NCBI GenBank assembly: GCA_018268935.1
Contig: JAFDVS010000014.1
Location: forward strand, 77,404 to 141,403
Direction: 5' to 3'
Source: Acidobacteriota bacterium
Lineage (GTDB): Bacteria; Acidobacteriota; Terriglobia; Bryobacterales; Bryobacteraceae
Length of the DNA: 64,000 nt
Shown here: piece after piece, positions 17,676 to 27,621 of the stretch
Position numbering within the stretch: position 1 is the stretch's first letter
How the letters are laid out: every line of letters starts with the position of its first letter
Program-made: the position numbers and the translations under genes
Notes under the pieces: model-generated
The model's input: only the letters and a program-made list of their open reading frames with translations
Told to the model about the DNA's origin: nothing
The model's database searches: none

Positions 17676-19460
17676 ATGATCAGGATGGCGATGAAGTGGG
17701 ACATGCAGTCGAGGATGTGGCCCTGGCTAACCATGCCATTGGGGTTGCTCACTATCGTAGTCACGTTGTCTCTACTCGATGCCAATCAGCGCCAGACCTT
17801 GCTCGTGGTCACCTGCTGCATGCTCGGCGTGGTGCCCGTGGTGTTGTTTCACTCCTACCGCAAAGACTTGCGCCTCCGCGATCAAAGCGAAATAGCACTC
17901 CGCGAGAGCGAAGAGAGGCACCGCCGATTCCTCGAACTCACTCCCACCCCCATCGTGCTCTGCCGCAAAGGCCGCATTCTCAGCGCCAACCGCGCCTGGG
18001 ATCAATTGCTCGGGATGTCCGGCGAAGGCGAAACGCGCGGCCGCAGGCTCGATGATTTCCTCGACCTCTCCTCCCGCGACCATCTCGATCAGCACTTGAA
18101 TGATGCCGAACGCTTGCAGCGCCAGACGCTCATCGCTGAAAAAATGCTCGTCAAAGCCGACGGCAAACGCGTGCATGTCGAAATGACCGTGATCCCGGTG
18201 GTGGAGGGCACCCAACCCGCCGTACAGGTTCTGGTGCACGACGTCAGCGCCCGCCGCAAGGCCGAAGAAACGCTCCGCCAGGCGAAGGAACAAATGCAGG
18301 CCTCGGAAGCCGCAAAAACCGAATTCCTCGCCAACGTCAGCCACGAGATCCGCACCCCCATGAACGCCATCATCGGCATGAGCGGACTCCTCCTCGACAC
18401 CCGCATGGAAGTCGAGCAGCGCCAATACATGGAGAGCATCCGCTCCTCCGCCGACCGGCTCCTGTCCATGTTCAACGACGTCCTCGACCTCGCCAAAATG
18501 GAAGCCGGCCAACTGGAGTTGGAGACCGGCCCCTTCGACCTCGAACAGGCGCTCAGCGGAATGATCGACTGGCTCCAACCCGTGGCCCGCCGCAAAGGCC
18601 TCGAGATCTCCCTCATCTACGGGCCCAACGTCACCCGCCGCGTCATCGGCGATTCCGGGCGCATCCGCCAGGTGGCGATGCTACTCACCGAAAACGCTGT
18701 CAAATTCACCGAACGCGGGCGCGTTTTGATCGCCGTGGAGCAGGAAAGCAAAAACGACGATGCCGCCCTCTTGCGCATCTCAGTCAGCGACACCGGCGTC
18801 GGCATCCCCGACGAACATCTCAAGCGGCTCTTTGAACCCTTCCGCCAGGGCGATGGCTCCGCAACACGGAAGCATGCGGGCATGGGCATCGGCCTCGTGC
18901 TCGCCAAGCGCCTCGTCGAGTGCATGAACGGCTCCATGGGCGTGGTCAGCAAGTCCGGCTTAGGTTCCACATTCCATTTCAATCTCCCCCTCGGCATTGA
19001 CCGCAGTGAACCCGGTGAGATGGCGCCGCCAAGACACGCCGCCCCAGCCGTCGCCGACGCGGAGATCTTCAAAGGACGGCGAATTCTGCTCGTCGAAGAC
19101 AACGCCGTCAACCAGAAGCTCGGCGCCGCTATGCTCGAAAAATTCGGCGCCCGCGTCGACGTCGCCGCCAATGGGAAAGAAGCCGTCCAAATGGCCGAGA
19201 AGCTCCCCTACGACGTCATCTTCATGGATTGCCAGATGCCCGAAATGGATGGCTATGAGGCCACCTCCGAAATCCGCCGGCGCGAAGTGGGCAGGCGCCG
19301 CACGCCCATCTTCGCCATGACCGCCCATGCCTTCCGCGGCGACAAAGAACGCTGCATCGCTTCCGGCATGGATGACTACATCCCAAAACCCGTCAACGTC
19401 GACGATATCCGCAACCTGCTCTTCGCCATCTCCGTGTCCAAAGCCCCCCAGGAAGCATAA
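17676..19460 (+). CDS. Membrane hybrid sensor histidine kinase/response regulator (594 aa)
   Basis: This is a signal-transduction kinase. Two transmembrane helices lie at about 18-36 and 41-59 with almost no periplasmic loop. A PAS domain spans about 78-195. The HisKA dimer has phospho-accepting His223 in [11 protein letters not shown]. The ATPase domain shows the N box around Asn340 (TENAVKF), DTGVGIP (372-378) and GMGIGL (402-407). A C-terminal receiver runs from about 468, with acidic pocket EDN (474-476), phospho-acceptor Asp518 ([11 protein letters not shown]) and a conserved Lys in YIPKPV. No separate output protein or DNA-binding regulator is adjacent, so its target is unknown. The small external loop suggests it senses in the membrane or through the PAS domain. 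Confidence 0.93.
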   Translation: MIRMAMKWDMQSRMWPWLTMPLGLLTIVVTLSLLDANQRQTLLVVTCCMLGVVPVVLFHSYRKDLRLRDQSEIALRESEERHRRFLELTPTPIVLCRKGRILSANRAWDQLLGMSGEGETRGRRLDDFLDLSSRDHLDQHLNDAERLQRQTLIAEKMLVKADGKRVHVEMTVIPVVEGTQPAVQVLVHDVSARRKAEETLRQAKEQMQASEAAKTEFLANVSHEIRTPMNAIIGMSGLLLDTRMEVEQRQYMESIRSSADRLLSMFNDVLDLAKMEAGQLELETGPFDLEQALSGMIDWLQPVARRKGLEISLIYGPNVTRRVIGDSGRIRQVAMLLTENAVKFTERGRVLIAVEQESKNDDAALLRISVSDTGVGIPDEHLKRLFEPFRQGDGSATRKHAGMGIGLVLAKRLVECMNGSMGVVSKSGLGSTFHFNLPLGIDRSEPGEMAPPRHAAPAVADAEIFKGRRILLVEDNAVNQKLGAAMLEKFGARVDVAANGKEAVQMAEKLPYDVIFMDCQMPEMDGYEATSEIRRREVGRRRTPIFAMTAHAFRGDKERCIASGMDDYIPKPVNVDDIRNLLFAISVSKAPQEA

Positions 19461-19500
19461 GCGGGAACGCGTTCGCGCCCCCCCATGCTAACCTGCCCCT

Positions 19501-21660
19501 ATGCATCGTCCGCTCGCCGCGCTTCTTTCCATCTCCCTCCTCCTCACCGCGCAGGATCCTCCTAAACCCATCGCCGGCTTCACCCCCGCCGCCGCCCGCC
19601 GGCAACTCGAGCTCGAATCCAAATTCGATGCCGCCCTCAACCGCCAGAACCTCCAGCAATGGATGAAGCGCATCACCTCGAAGCCCCACCACGTCGGCTC
19701 CCCAGGCAGCCGCGAAGTCGCCGAGTTCATCGCCGCCCAATTCAAATCCTGGGGCTACGACACCCAGATCGAAACCGTCTACCCCCTCTTCCCCACCCCC
19801 AAATCCCGCCTCCTCGAAATGGTTGCTCCCACCCGCTACACCGCCAAAATCGAAGAGCCACCCATCGAAGGCGACTCCACCAGTTCCATCAAGCAGGACA
19901 ACCTGCCCGTCTACAACGCCTACTCCACCGACGGCGACGTCACCGGAGAACTCGTCTACGTCAACCGCGGCCTCCCCGACGACTACGATCGCCTCCGCCA
20001 GATGGGCATCGACGTCAAAGGCAAAATCGTCCTTGCCCGTTACGGCGGTTCCTGGCGCGGCATCAAACCCAAAGTCGCCGCCGAAAACGGAGCCATCGGC
20101 TGCCTCATCTTCTCCGACCCCCAAGACGACGGCTACGGCGCCGGCGATGTCTACCCCAAAGGCGGCTATCGCCCTCAATTCAGCGCCCAGCGCGGCAGCG
20201 TCATGGACATGCCCGTCTACCCCGGCGACCCGCTCACCCCCTTCAAAGGAGCCACTGACCCCAACCGCGCCCCCGACCCCAAACAAGCCCCCACCGTCAC
20301 CAAAATCCCCGTCATGCCCATTTCCTATGGCGACGCCGAACCCCTCCTCCGCGCCCTCGGCGGCCCCGTCGCCCCTCAAGCCTGGCGCGGCGGCCTCCCC
20401 CTCACCTACCACACTGGCCCCGGCCCCGCCAAAGTCCACCTCAAACTCGAATTCGATTGGAAACTCGCTCCCGCCCATAACGTCGTCGCCAGGATGCGCG
20501 GCAGCGAAAAACCCGACGAGTGGATCCTCCGCGGCAACCACCACGACGGCTGGAACTTCGGCGCCTCTGACCCCGTCTCCGGCATGGTCGCGCTCATGGA
20601 AGAAGCCCACGGCATCGCCGAACTGGCCAAAACCGGCTGGCGTCCCAAACGCACCATCGTCTTCCTCGCCTGGGATGGCGAAGAGCCCGCCCTCCTTGGC
20701 TCCACCGAATGGGCCGAAAATCACGCCGCCGAGCTCAAGCGCCACGCCGTCGCCTACCTCAACACCGACGGCACCTCACGTGGCTTCGTCTCCATCTCCG
20801 GCGCCTCCACCATGGAACTGTTCGCTGCCCAAACTGCCCGCGACGTCATCGATCCGCAAACCCGCGTCTCCGCCATGGAACGCGCCGAAGCCCGCCGAAA
20901 AGCCGACGGCCGCCCCCCCGAATACCGCATAGGCCCACTCGGCTCCGGCTCCGATTACACCGTCTTCCAACACCACCTCGGCATTCCCAGCCTCAACTTC
21001 AGCTTTGGCGGCGAAGACCACTACGGCGTCTATCACTCCAACTACGACTCCTACGACCACTTCGTCCGCTTCGTCGACCCCGACTTCCAATACACCCTCG
21101 CCACCGCTCAACTCGGCGGCCGCATGATTCTCCGCCTCGCCGAAGCATCGTCCCTCCCCTTCCGCCTCGATCCCCTCGCCCGCTCCGTCCGTGCCTGGAC
21201 CACCGAAGTCGTCAAACTCACCGACGACCTGCGCGAATCCACAAAGAAGCAGAACGAGCTCATCCGCGGCGGAGCCCTCAAACTCGCCGCCGATCCGCGC
21301 CTCACCTTCATTCCCCCGGAGCCGAAGCCCGAAGTCCCCCACCTCAACTTCGCCCCGCTCCTCAACGCCGTGTCCAAACTCGAAGCCGTCACAGCCAAAG
21401 CAAGCAAAGGCACGGTTTCCGACGATGCCCTCATCCGCGCCGAACAATACCTCACCCAGGATGACGGCCTTCCCCGCCGCCCCTGGTTCCGCCACGTCCT
21501 CCACGCTCCCGGCTTCTACACCGGCTACGGCGTGAAAACGCTCCCCGGAATCCGCGAAGCCATCGAGCAGCGCAACTGGCCCGAAGCCGACGCCCAGATG
21601 CTCCGCCTCGCCGATACCCTCAACCGCTACTCGGCCTTCATCGAAGCCGCCATCCGTTAA
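19501..21660 (+). CDS. M28 metallopeptidase, glutamate carboxypeptidase II-like (719 aa)
   Basis: This is an exported di-zinc exopeptidase resembling human GCPII/PSMA, which releases C-terminal glutamate. It has a signal peptide (1-16). A protease-associated domain runs at roughly 130-300. The catalytic core has zinc ligands in GNHHDGW (His347, Asp349), FGASDP (Asp357), the catalytic Glu pair WDGEE (394-395), an Asp in NTDGT, and His in YHSNYDSYDHF. GSGSDYTVFQHHLGIPS matches the active-site loop. The C-terminal 150 or so residues form the dimerisation helix bundle seen in transferrin receptor relatives. Gene context is neutral. The precise peptide specificity is not deducible. Confidence 0.92.
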   Translation: MHRPLAALLSISLLLTAQDPPKPIAGFTPAAARRQLELESKFDAALNRQNLQQWMKRITSKPHHVGSPGSREVAEFIAAQFKSWGYDTQIETVYPLFPTPKSRLLEMVAPTRYTAKIEEPPIEGDSTSSIKQDNLPVYNAYSTDGDVTGELVYVNRGLPDDYDRLRQMGIDVKGKIVLARYGGSWRGIKPKVAAENGAIGCLIFSDPQDDGYGAGDVYPKGGYRPQFSAQRGSVMDMPVYPGDPLTPFKGATDPNRAPDPKQAPTVTKIPVMPISYGDAEPLLRALGGPVAPQAWRGGLPLTYHTGPGPAKVHLKLEFDWKLAPAHNVVARMRGSEKPDEWILRGNHHDGWNFGASDPVSGMVALMEEAHGIAELAKTGWRPKRTIVFLAWDGEEPALLGSTEWAENHAAELKRHAVAYLNTDGTSRGFVSISGASTMELFAAQTARDVIDPQTRVSAMERAEARRKADGRPPEYRIGPLGSGSDYTVFQHHLGIPSLNFSFGGEDHYGVYHSNYDSYDHFVRFVDPDFQYTLATAQLGGRMILRLAEASSLPFRLDPLARSVRAWTTEVVKLTDDLRESTKKQNELIRGGALKLAADPRLTFIPPEPKPEVPHLNFAPLLNAVSKLEAVTAKASKGTVSDDALIRAEQYLTQDDGLPRRPWFRHVLHAPGFYTGYGVKTLPGIREAIEQRNWPEADAQMLRLADTLNRYSAFIEAAIR

Positions 21661-21778
21661 TCATACGAATTATTAAAATTATTTTTCCTGTTAGCACAAC
21701 CATTTAGGTATATTTTCCGCAATTTGGGGCTTCCCCTGCCGCGGCGTCTCTGTTACGCTCCAACCAGGAGTCAATCCC

Positions 21779-22309
21779 ATGTCTCTCACCGCCCAGCAAC
21801 TCCAGGTGATCCAGGCCCTGTCTACCGGCCTCAGTGTCACCTCCGCCGCCGACGCCGCCGGCCTCCATCGCACCACCGTCAACCACTGGTCCCGCCACAT
21901 CCCCGAATTCCGCGATACCCTCGCCGCCGCCAAGCAAGCCCACATCGACATCACCCGCGACGAAATGAACTCTCTCGCACGCCCGGCCATCGACATCCTC
22001 CGCAGCATCATTGAAGACGAGTCAGCCTCCCCCGCCCTTCGCGTCCGCACCGCCCTCGCCATCATCAAATTCGTCACCACGCCCGAAAAACCAGTCGCAC
22101 CGCCCAAGGAACCCCCCGCCGCGGAAGCCCCAATTCATCACAATTCATCACTTTCTACACAACCGGAAACGGATGAATCCGTGGAAACCCCGCAAGTCCG
22201 GGAAACCCCGCAAACCCCGCGCAATGCCAACTGCCCCTGCGGCAGCGGAGCCAAATACAAGCGCTGCTGCGGCAAAAACGCCCCTCCGGTCCTCGGACGC
22301 GCGGCCTGA
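21779..22309 (+). CDS. Helix-turn-helix protein with C-terminal SEC-C zinc motif (176 aa)
   Basis: The N-terminal 60 or so residues contain a helix-turn-helix (LSVTSAADAAGLHRTTVNHW) of the kind found in small terminases and transposase-like regulators. A helical stretch and a low-complexity Pro/Glu/Thr linker (about 105-150) follow, then NCPCGSGAKYKRCC, a SEC-C zinc-binding motif known from the SecA tail. AGGAG lies 9-10 bases before the ATG. The upstream 120 bases are AT-rich (21661-21720), contrasting with the GC-rich neighbourhood and probably holding the promoter. Its linker DNA carries the direct repeat AATTCATCAC x2 near 22131-22150. Function is unknown; a DNA-binding regulator is most likely. 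Confidence 0.75.
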   Translation: MSLTAQQLQVIQALSTGLSVTSAADAAGLHRTTVNHWSRHIPEFRDTLAAAKQAHIDITRDEMNSLARPAIDILRSIIEDESASPALRVRTALAIIKFVTTPEKPVAPPKEPPAAEAPIHHNSSLSTQPETDESVETPQVRETPQTPRNANCPCGSGAKYKRCCGKNAPPVLGRAA

Positions 22310-22311
22310 CC

Positions 22312-22941
22312 TCAGGCCCGGCGCATCCGCGAAGCAACCACCAGCAGCATCCCCACCCCAGCCAGCATCAGACTGCCCGGCTCCGGTGTCGTCGAAATCT
22401 CAATATTGTCGAAAAACGCATTCCCGGCCGCGTTCGGCGATCCGCTCCACTGCTCGAACGTCACCTTCGACCCGTTGCCCGACTGCAACACCGAAGCCGT
22501 GTACGTCAGCTCAATGTGGTGCCATTGCCCCACCGCCAGGTTCAGCATGTTCTTCAGATACGGTCCGCCGGCATTCGAAGTACCCGCCAGCACGTAACCC
22601 GAAAAGCTGTTCGGCAAATCGACAATCAGAAACCCACCCGTGTCCGTCCCCACATTGGGCCCGGATGCGAACCCCAGATAATCGAACGAAATGCGCACCG
22701 TCGGCCCCGTCAAATCCAGCGGCACGGTGAACGCATCGCCGCCCGCCCCCAACTGCCGGAACGTCAGCACCTTGTTGTTCGCATTCAGCGGATCGTTCAC
22801 CACCGCCCCGCTGCCCGGAAGCAGCCACTTCGACGCCGAGAGCGACCCCGATTCAAAGTCGTCGGTAAACACCGTCCCAGCCAGTGCAGGCGCGCTCATC
22901 AGCGCGGCCGTCAAGATCAGTTTCGACACACGAATATTCAC
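22312..22941 (-). CDS. PEP-CTERM-anchored secreted protein (about 209 aa)
   Basis: This is a surface protein of unknown function. I choose a GTG start at 22941, because GGAGG (22951-22955) sits 9 bases upstream and the signal peptide (KLILTAALMSAPALAG) follows at once. The mature part, beginning TVFTDDFESGSL, is a beta-sandwich of about 165 residues like those built from jelly-roll or LamG-type modules. The tail is TPEPGSL, a hydrophobic helix and SRMRRA, a PEP-CTERM signal recognised by exosortase. It converges with the SEC-C gene, leaving a 2-base gap. An ATG at 22965 is a weaker alternative start. Confidence 0.8.
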   Translation of the reverse strand: MNIRVSKLILTAALMSAPALAGTVFTDDFESGSLSASKWLLPGSGAVVNDPLNANNKVLTFRQLGAGGDAFTVPLDLTGPTVRISFDYLGFASGPNVGTDTGGFLIVDLPNSFSGYVLAGTSNAGGPYLKNMLNLAVGQWHHIELTYTASVLQSGNGSKVTFEQWSGSPNAAGNAFFDNIEISTTPEPGSLMLAGVGMLLVVASRMRRA

Positions 22942-23038
22942 AGAATGTATCCTCCGATTGAGCATGATTGCGTCGGCCGGTATCCCTGAGATCCTGCCGT
23001 ACACTCATATAGGCGCAGCCGGAGAACAACTTCTCTCA

Positions 23039-24472
23039 TCAGGCCAGCAATTGTTTGACTACGGTCGCCTTCTCCACCCCGGTCAATCGCTGGTCCAACC
23101 CCTGGTACTTGTACGAGAACCGCTCATGATCAATCCCCAACTGATGCAGGAACGTCGCCTGAAAATCGCGGATGTGCACCGGGTCCCGCACGATGTTGTA
23201 CGAAAAGTCGTCCGTCTCGCCGTGCACCACGCCGCCCTTGAAGCCGCCGCCCGCCATCCACAAACTGAAGCACCGCGGATGATGATCGCGCCCGTAATTC
23301 GTCGCCGTCAGCTTGCCCTGCGAATAGATCGTCCGCCCGAACTCGCCGCCCCAAATCACCAGCGTGTCATCCAACATCCCGCGCTGCTTCAAATCCTGCA
23401 CCAGCGCATAGCAAGCCTGATCCACGTCACGACACTGGCTCGGCAACACATCCGGCAGATTGTTATGCACATCCCAGCCGCGATGATAGATCTGCACAAA
23501 ACGAACCCCACGCTCCGCCAGCCGCCGCGCCATCAAAGCCGCATTCGTAAAGGTCCCGCCTTTGCGCGCCTCCTCTCCGTAAAGCTTGTACGTGCTCTCC
23601 GGCTCCTTCGAAAGATCCGTCAACTCCGGCACCGATGTCTGCATCCGGAACGCCATCTCAAACTGCTCAATCCGCGCCCGCGTCTCCGGATCGGCCACCT
23701 TCTCATACTGCATCTGGTTCAGTTGATTCAATCCATCCAGCATGCGGCGGCGCACCTTCGCATCCACTCCATCCGGATTATTGATGTACAGCACCGGATC
23801 GCCGCCCGCGCGCAACGACACGCCCGCATACTGCGCCGAAAGGAACCCAGCGCTCCACAGCCGCGCCGAGATCGCCTGCACCCCGGCCCGCGGATGCGTA
23901 TGCTGCGCGTTGATCACCACGAACGACGGCAGATCCTGATTCATGCTCCCCAGCCCGTACGAAATCCACGACCCGATACACGGCTTGCCCGCAATCTGAT
24001 TCCCCGTCTGGATATACGTAATCGCCGGCTCGTGATTGATCGCCTCCGTGTGCATCGTGCGCACGATGGCGATATCATCGGCCATCTTCGCCTTCCACGG
24101 CAGCAGTTCACTCAGCCACATCCCGCTCTTGCCGTACTGCTGGAACTTGAAGATCGTGGGAGCAATCGGGAACCGGCTCTGCCCCGACGTCATCGTCGTC
24201 AGCCGCTGCCCGTTGCGTATCGACTCCGGCAGATCCTTGTCATACCAGCTCTTCATCTGCGGCTTGTAATCGAACAAATCATGCTGCGGCGGAGCACCCA
24301 CCATATGCATGTATATCACTCGCTTCGCCTTCGGCGCGAAGTGCGGCAAGCCGTTCGAATTCGCCCCTTCGAGCAAGCTCGCCAGGGCCGCGCCGCCAAT
24401 CCCCCGGGCCGCGCGCCCAAAGAACTGCCGCCGCGTTTCCACCATCACCGACTGTGTAACAGGATCCATCAT
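23039..24472 (-). CDS. DUF1501 protein, Tat-exported (477 aa), copy A
   Basis: This is a periplasmic protein of the sulfatase/alkaline-phosphatase-like DUF1501 family, whose biochemical activity is unknown to me. The N-terminus has a twin-arginine signal ([13 protein letters not shown]) followed by a small hydrophobic stretch. Conserved blocks are [45 protein letters not shown] and GRDHHP, the last two resembling the metal-ligand region of alkaline-phosphatase-fold proteins. It lies 9 bases after the DUF1549/1553 gene and forms the usual pair with it. A second pair occurs at 34931-39436 with the same order. Confidence 0.88.
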   Translation of the reverse strand: MMDPVTQSVMVETRRQFFGRAARGIGGAALASLLEGANSNGLPHFAPKAKRVIYMHMVGAPPQHDLFDYKPQMKSWYDKDLPESIRNGQRLTTMTSGQSRFPIAPTIFKFQQYGKSGMWLSELLPWKAKMADDIAIVRTMHTEAINHEPAITYIQTGNQIAGKPCIGSWISYGLGSMNQDLPSFVVINAQHTHPRAGVQAISARLWSAGFLSAQYAGVSLRAGGDPVLYINNPDGVDAKVRRRMLDGLNQLNQMQYEKVADPETRARIEQFEMAFRMQTSVPELTDLSKEPESTYKLYGEEARKGGTFTNAALMARRLAERGVRFVQIYHRGWDVHNNLPDVLPSQCRDVDQACYALVQDLKQRGMLDDTLVIWGGEFGRTIYSQGKLTATNYGRDHHPRCFSLWMAGGGFKGGVVHGETDDFSYNIVRDPVHIRDFQATFLHQLGIDHERFSYKYQGLDQRLTGVEKATVVKQLLA

Positions 24473-24481
24473 CGCCCTCGC

Positions 24482-27400
24482 TTACTTGTTCAACGCCTCG
24501 TCCAGATTCAACACCTGGTTCGCCAGCAACGTCCACGCCGCGAACTCATCCACCGGCAGGCTCCCATCCGGCTTCGATTCGCCCATCCCCGTCAATCGCA
24601 CCGCGGCCGGCGCGTCCTCATGATAGTGCTTGCGGAAATCGTCGAACGAAGCCCGCGCAATCTGTCTCTCGCCCGCGTCAAACGGCCGCGACAGCACATA
24701 CGCTGTCAGCAGATCCAGCCGCTGATCGAAGCTCTTCCCAGCCTCGCGAATCACCCGTTGCGCCAGGCTCCGCGCCGCTTCCACATACTGCACATCGTTC
24801 ATCGTCACCAGCGCCTGCAATGGAGTGTTCGTGCGCTCGCGGCGCACCGTGCAGTTCTCCCGCGTCGGCGCATTGAAAATCTCCATCGATGCCGGAGGAG
24901 CGCTCCGCTTCCAGAACGTGTACATGCTGCGGCGGTAGAGCGCATCGCCCTTGTCCTGTTTGTAGAAGCGTGTGTCGCTGCCCTTCATCGCCACCGTCTC
25001 CCAGATGCCTTCCGGCTGATACGGCCGCACGCTCGGCCCGCCGATCTTCCGCGTCAACAAACCCGATGCCGCCAGCGCCGAATCCCGAACCATCTCCGCG
25101 TCCATGCGATACCGCGGCCCGCGCGAAAGCCAGCGATTCTCCGGGTCCTTCTTCAGCTTCTCCCGCGTCGCCTGCGCCGATTGCCGGTAGGTGCCCGACA
25201 TCACCATCATCTTGTAGAACGCCTTCACGTCCCATCCCGATTCGCGGAACTCCACCGCCAGCGTGTCCAGCAACTCCGGATGCACCGGAGCCTCGCCCTG
25301 CGATCCGAAATCTTCCGCAGTCTTCACCAGCCCCGTGCCGAACACCTCTTGCCAGAAGCGATTCACCGTCACCCGCGCCATCAGCGGATGCGCCGGATCA
25401 ATCAGCCATTGCGCCAAACCAAGCCGGTTGCGCGGCAGATCCTTGCGCATCGGAGGCAGCACCGACGGCACATCGGCAAACACCTCATCGCGCGGTTGAT
25501 CGTACATCCCGCGATACAAAATATGTGCCGAAGGTTTCGTGTCGCCCTTCTCCTGCATCACGTGCGTGATGGTGCCCCGCCGCCGGATCGCGCGCCGCTC
25601 CAGTTCCACTTCATCCAATGCCGCTCGCACCTGCTTGTACTCAGCATCCTTGCGATTCAGATACATCAGCAGCAGCGATTGCCGGTCCGGCTCCTCGCCG
25701 CGCTTCCACCGCGACAGCAGTTGCACTTCGTCCGGCGACAACGCCTCGCGATAGATCCGCACACCGGCCAGTGCGCCGCCCTTGAAATAGCGCTTCCCAT
25801 CGGAACCCAGCCGCAGCGCCATCCGCGCCGGATCGCCGGTCTTCATTTCTTCTTCCGGATCGCGCGGCACGCGGCTCGAATCGAGAGCGCGCCCGTTCAA
25901 ATACATCGTCGCCCCAGCCGATTCCTTGCTGCCGTCGTAAGTCACCGCAACATGCGTCCAGGCATTCACCTTGATCCGCTGCACATTGCTGCCGCGCAGT
26001 TGCACCTTCTCGGCCTGCCCAGGCACCGTAAACAGGAATCGCGGAATGCGTCCGCTGGTATCCAGCAGCCACCCCCGAGCCTGATTGCGCGCATCCGTAT
26101 GGCTCGCGATCACCACCGCGTCTTCCGAGCCCGGCATGTACACCCAAGCCGCGAACGTGAAGGGCTTCGATGGATCGAACTCCGGTACATCCGGCACAGT
26201 CAACGCAGCCTTCTCGCCGAAATGCAAAGCCTCCGGCTCCTGTGCCGGACCCTTGCCCGCGGTCACTCCCTTCGCCGGCGCCAAAGCCAGCGGCAGCGCC
26301 GCAGCAGCCACAGGCTCCTTCCAGCTCTTGTGCTCGCCGGTCGCAATCCACGCATCCAACCCCTGCTGCGCTACCTTGCGCCGAGCCTCGCTCCGCGCCT
26401 TCAATTCCGTTTCCTTCGCCGTCGTGTCCATCCAGCGCTCGGTATCCTCAGCGCGCGGCACCACGATCACCGGCGGAGTATCCGGAATGTTCCCATCCAT
26501 CGGTTTCTGCACCGTGTTCTTGAAGAAGGCCACCATCTGGTAGAACTCCTTCTGCGCAATCGGATCGAACTTGTGATCATGACAAGTGGCGCAACCGGTG
26601 GTCAGTCCCATCCAAACCGTCGACGTCGTCTCCACCCGGTCTTTCTGATAGATCGCATCCACCTCTTCCGGAATCGACCCGCCTTCGTTCGTCGTGATGT
26701 TGCAGCGATTGAACCCCGATGCAATCTGCTGATCCAAGGTCCGCTGCGGCAGCAGATCCCCAGCCAGTTGTTCCAACGTGAATTGATCGAACCGCAAATT
26801 GCGGTTGAAGGCGTTGATCACCCAATCGCGATAGGCCCACATCTCGCGGTAGTTGTCGATATGCAACCCGTGGGTATCCGCATAGCGCGCGGCATCGAGC
26901 CAATAGCGCCCCCGATGCTCGCCCCACTGGGGCGATGCCAGCAAACGGTCCACCACCTTCTCATACGCATTCGCCGAACGGTCATTCACAAACGCTTCCA
27001 CATCGGCGGGCACCGGTGGCAGTCCCGTCAGATCCAGCGTCACGCGCCGGATCAACGCACGCCGGTCAGCCTCGGGTGCGGGAGTCAATCCTTCCTGCTC
27101 CAGCTTCGCCAGAATGAAGCGATCCAATCCGTTGCGCACCCAAGCGGTGTTCTTCACCACCGGAGCTTCGTGCTTCACCGGAGCCGAAAAGCTCCAGTGC
27201 TCTTTCCACTCCGCCCCATCGGCAATCCACTGCCGCAGCGTCTGCTTCTGTGCCTCGCTCAGTTCCTTCTTCGTATGTGCGGGAGGCATGCGCAACGCCC
27301 CGTTGGCATGAAGCACCCGTTGCATCAACAGGCTGGCATCCGGCTTGCCCGGCACGATAACCACACCGCTCTTGCGCGACGAAAAGGCGCCCTCTCGAGT

Positions 27401-27571
27401 GTCCAGACGCAGGTCGGCCATACGCGTCTTTGCATCCGGCCCGTGGCAATGAAAACAGGCGTTCGACAATATCGGACGAACCTGTCTCTGAAAGTCCACG
27501 CCGCGCGGCGCACCGGGCGCAACGCTCGCCAAGAGCAGAATGATACCCGTAAGTCCCAGAATCGTAGGCAC
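24482..27571 (-). CDS. PSCyt1-DUF1549-LamG-DUF1553 exported cytochrome protein (1029 aa), copy A
   Basis: This is a large secreted protein of the type abundant in Planctomycetes and Acidobacteria. It has a signal peptide (1-20). A PSCyt1 cytochrome domain follows, with CFHCH at 39-43 and an HTKKELSEAQ segment. DUF1549 (PSCyt2) carries a second haem-like motif, CATCHDHKFDP, near residue 325. A concanavalin-like LamG module (about 440-600, FTFAAWVYMPGSED) comes next, and DUF1553 (about 690-1000, with GLAQWLIDPAHPLMARVTVNRFW). Together with the downstream DUF1501 protein it is thought to act on complex polysaccharides; direct biochemistry is lacking as far as I know. Confidence 0.9.
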   Translation of the reverse strand: MPTILGLTGIILLLASVAPGAPRGVDFQRQVRPILSNACFHCHGPDAKTRMADLRLDTREGAFSSRKSGVVIVPGKPDASLLMQRVLHANGALRMPPAHTKKELSEAQKQTLRQWIADGAEWKEHWSFSAPVKHEAPVVKNTAWVRNGLDRFILAKLEQEGLTPAPEADRRALIRRVTLDLTGLPPVPADVEAFVNDRSANAYEKVVDRLLASPQWGEHRGRYWLDAARYADTHGLHIDNYREMWAYRDWVINAFNRNLRFDQFTLEQLAGDLLPQRTLDQQIASGFNRCNITTNEGGSIPEEVDAIYQKDRVETTSTVWMGLTTGCATCHDHKFDPIAQKEFYQMVAFFKNTVQKPMDGNIPDTPPVIVVPRAEDTERWMDTTAKETELKARSEARRKVAQQGLDAWIATGEHKSWKEPVAAAALPLALAPAKGVTAGKGPAQEPEALHFGEKAALTVPDVPEFDPSKPFTFAAWVYMPGSEDAVVIASHTDARNQARGWLLDTSGRIPRFLFTVPGQAEKVQLRGSNVQRIKVNAWTHVAVTYDGSKESAGATMYLNGRALDSSRVPRDPEEEMKTGDPARMALRLGSDGKRYFKGGALAGVRIYREALSPDEVQLLSRWKRGEEPDRQSLLLMYLNRKDAEYKQVRAALDEVELERRAIRRRGTITHVMQEKGDTKPSAHILYRGMYDQPRDEVFADVPSVLPPMRKDLPRNRLGLAQWLIDPAHPLMARVTVNRFWQEVFGTGLVKTAEDFGSQGEAPVHPELLDTLAVEFRESGWDVKAFYKMMVMSGTYRQSAQATREKLKKDPENRWLSRGPRYRMDAEMVRDSALAASGLLTRKIGGPSVRPYQPEGIWETVAMKGSDTRFYKQDKGDALYRRSMYTFWKRSAPPASMEIFNAPTRENCTVRRERTNTPLQALVTMNDVQYVEAARSLAQRVIREAGKSFDQRLDLLTAYVLSRPFDAGERQIARASFDDFRKHYHEDAPAAVRLTGMGESKPDGSLPVDEFAAWTLLANQVLNLDEALNK

Positions 27572-27621
27572 CCAATCATTGAATCACACCTACCGTCCTG
27601 GGAGAATAGAGGTTACTGCTC

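Noticed and set aside
27579..27607. Possible promoter TTGAAT-17-GAGAAT before the gene at 27622
   Set aside because: Weak matches, and the predicted transcript start would fall too close to the ATG and beyond the ribosome site.
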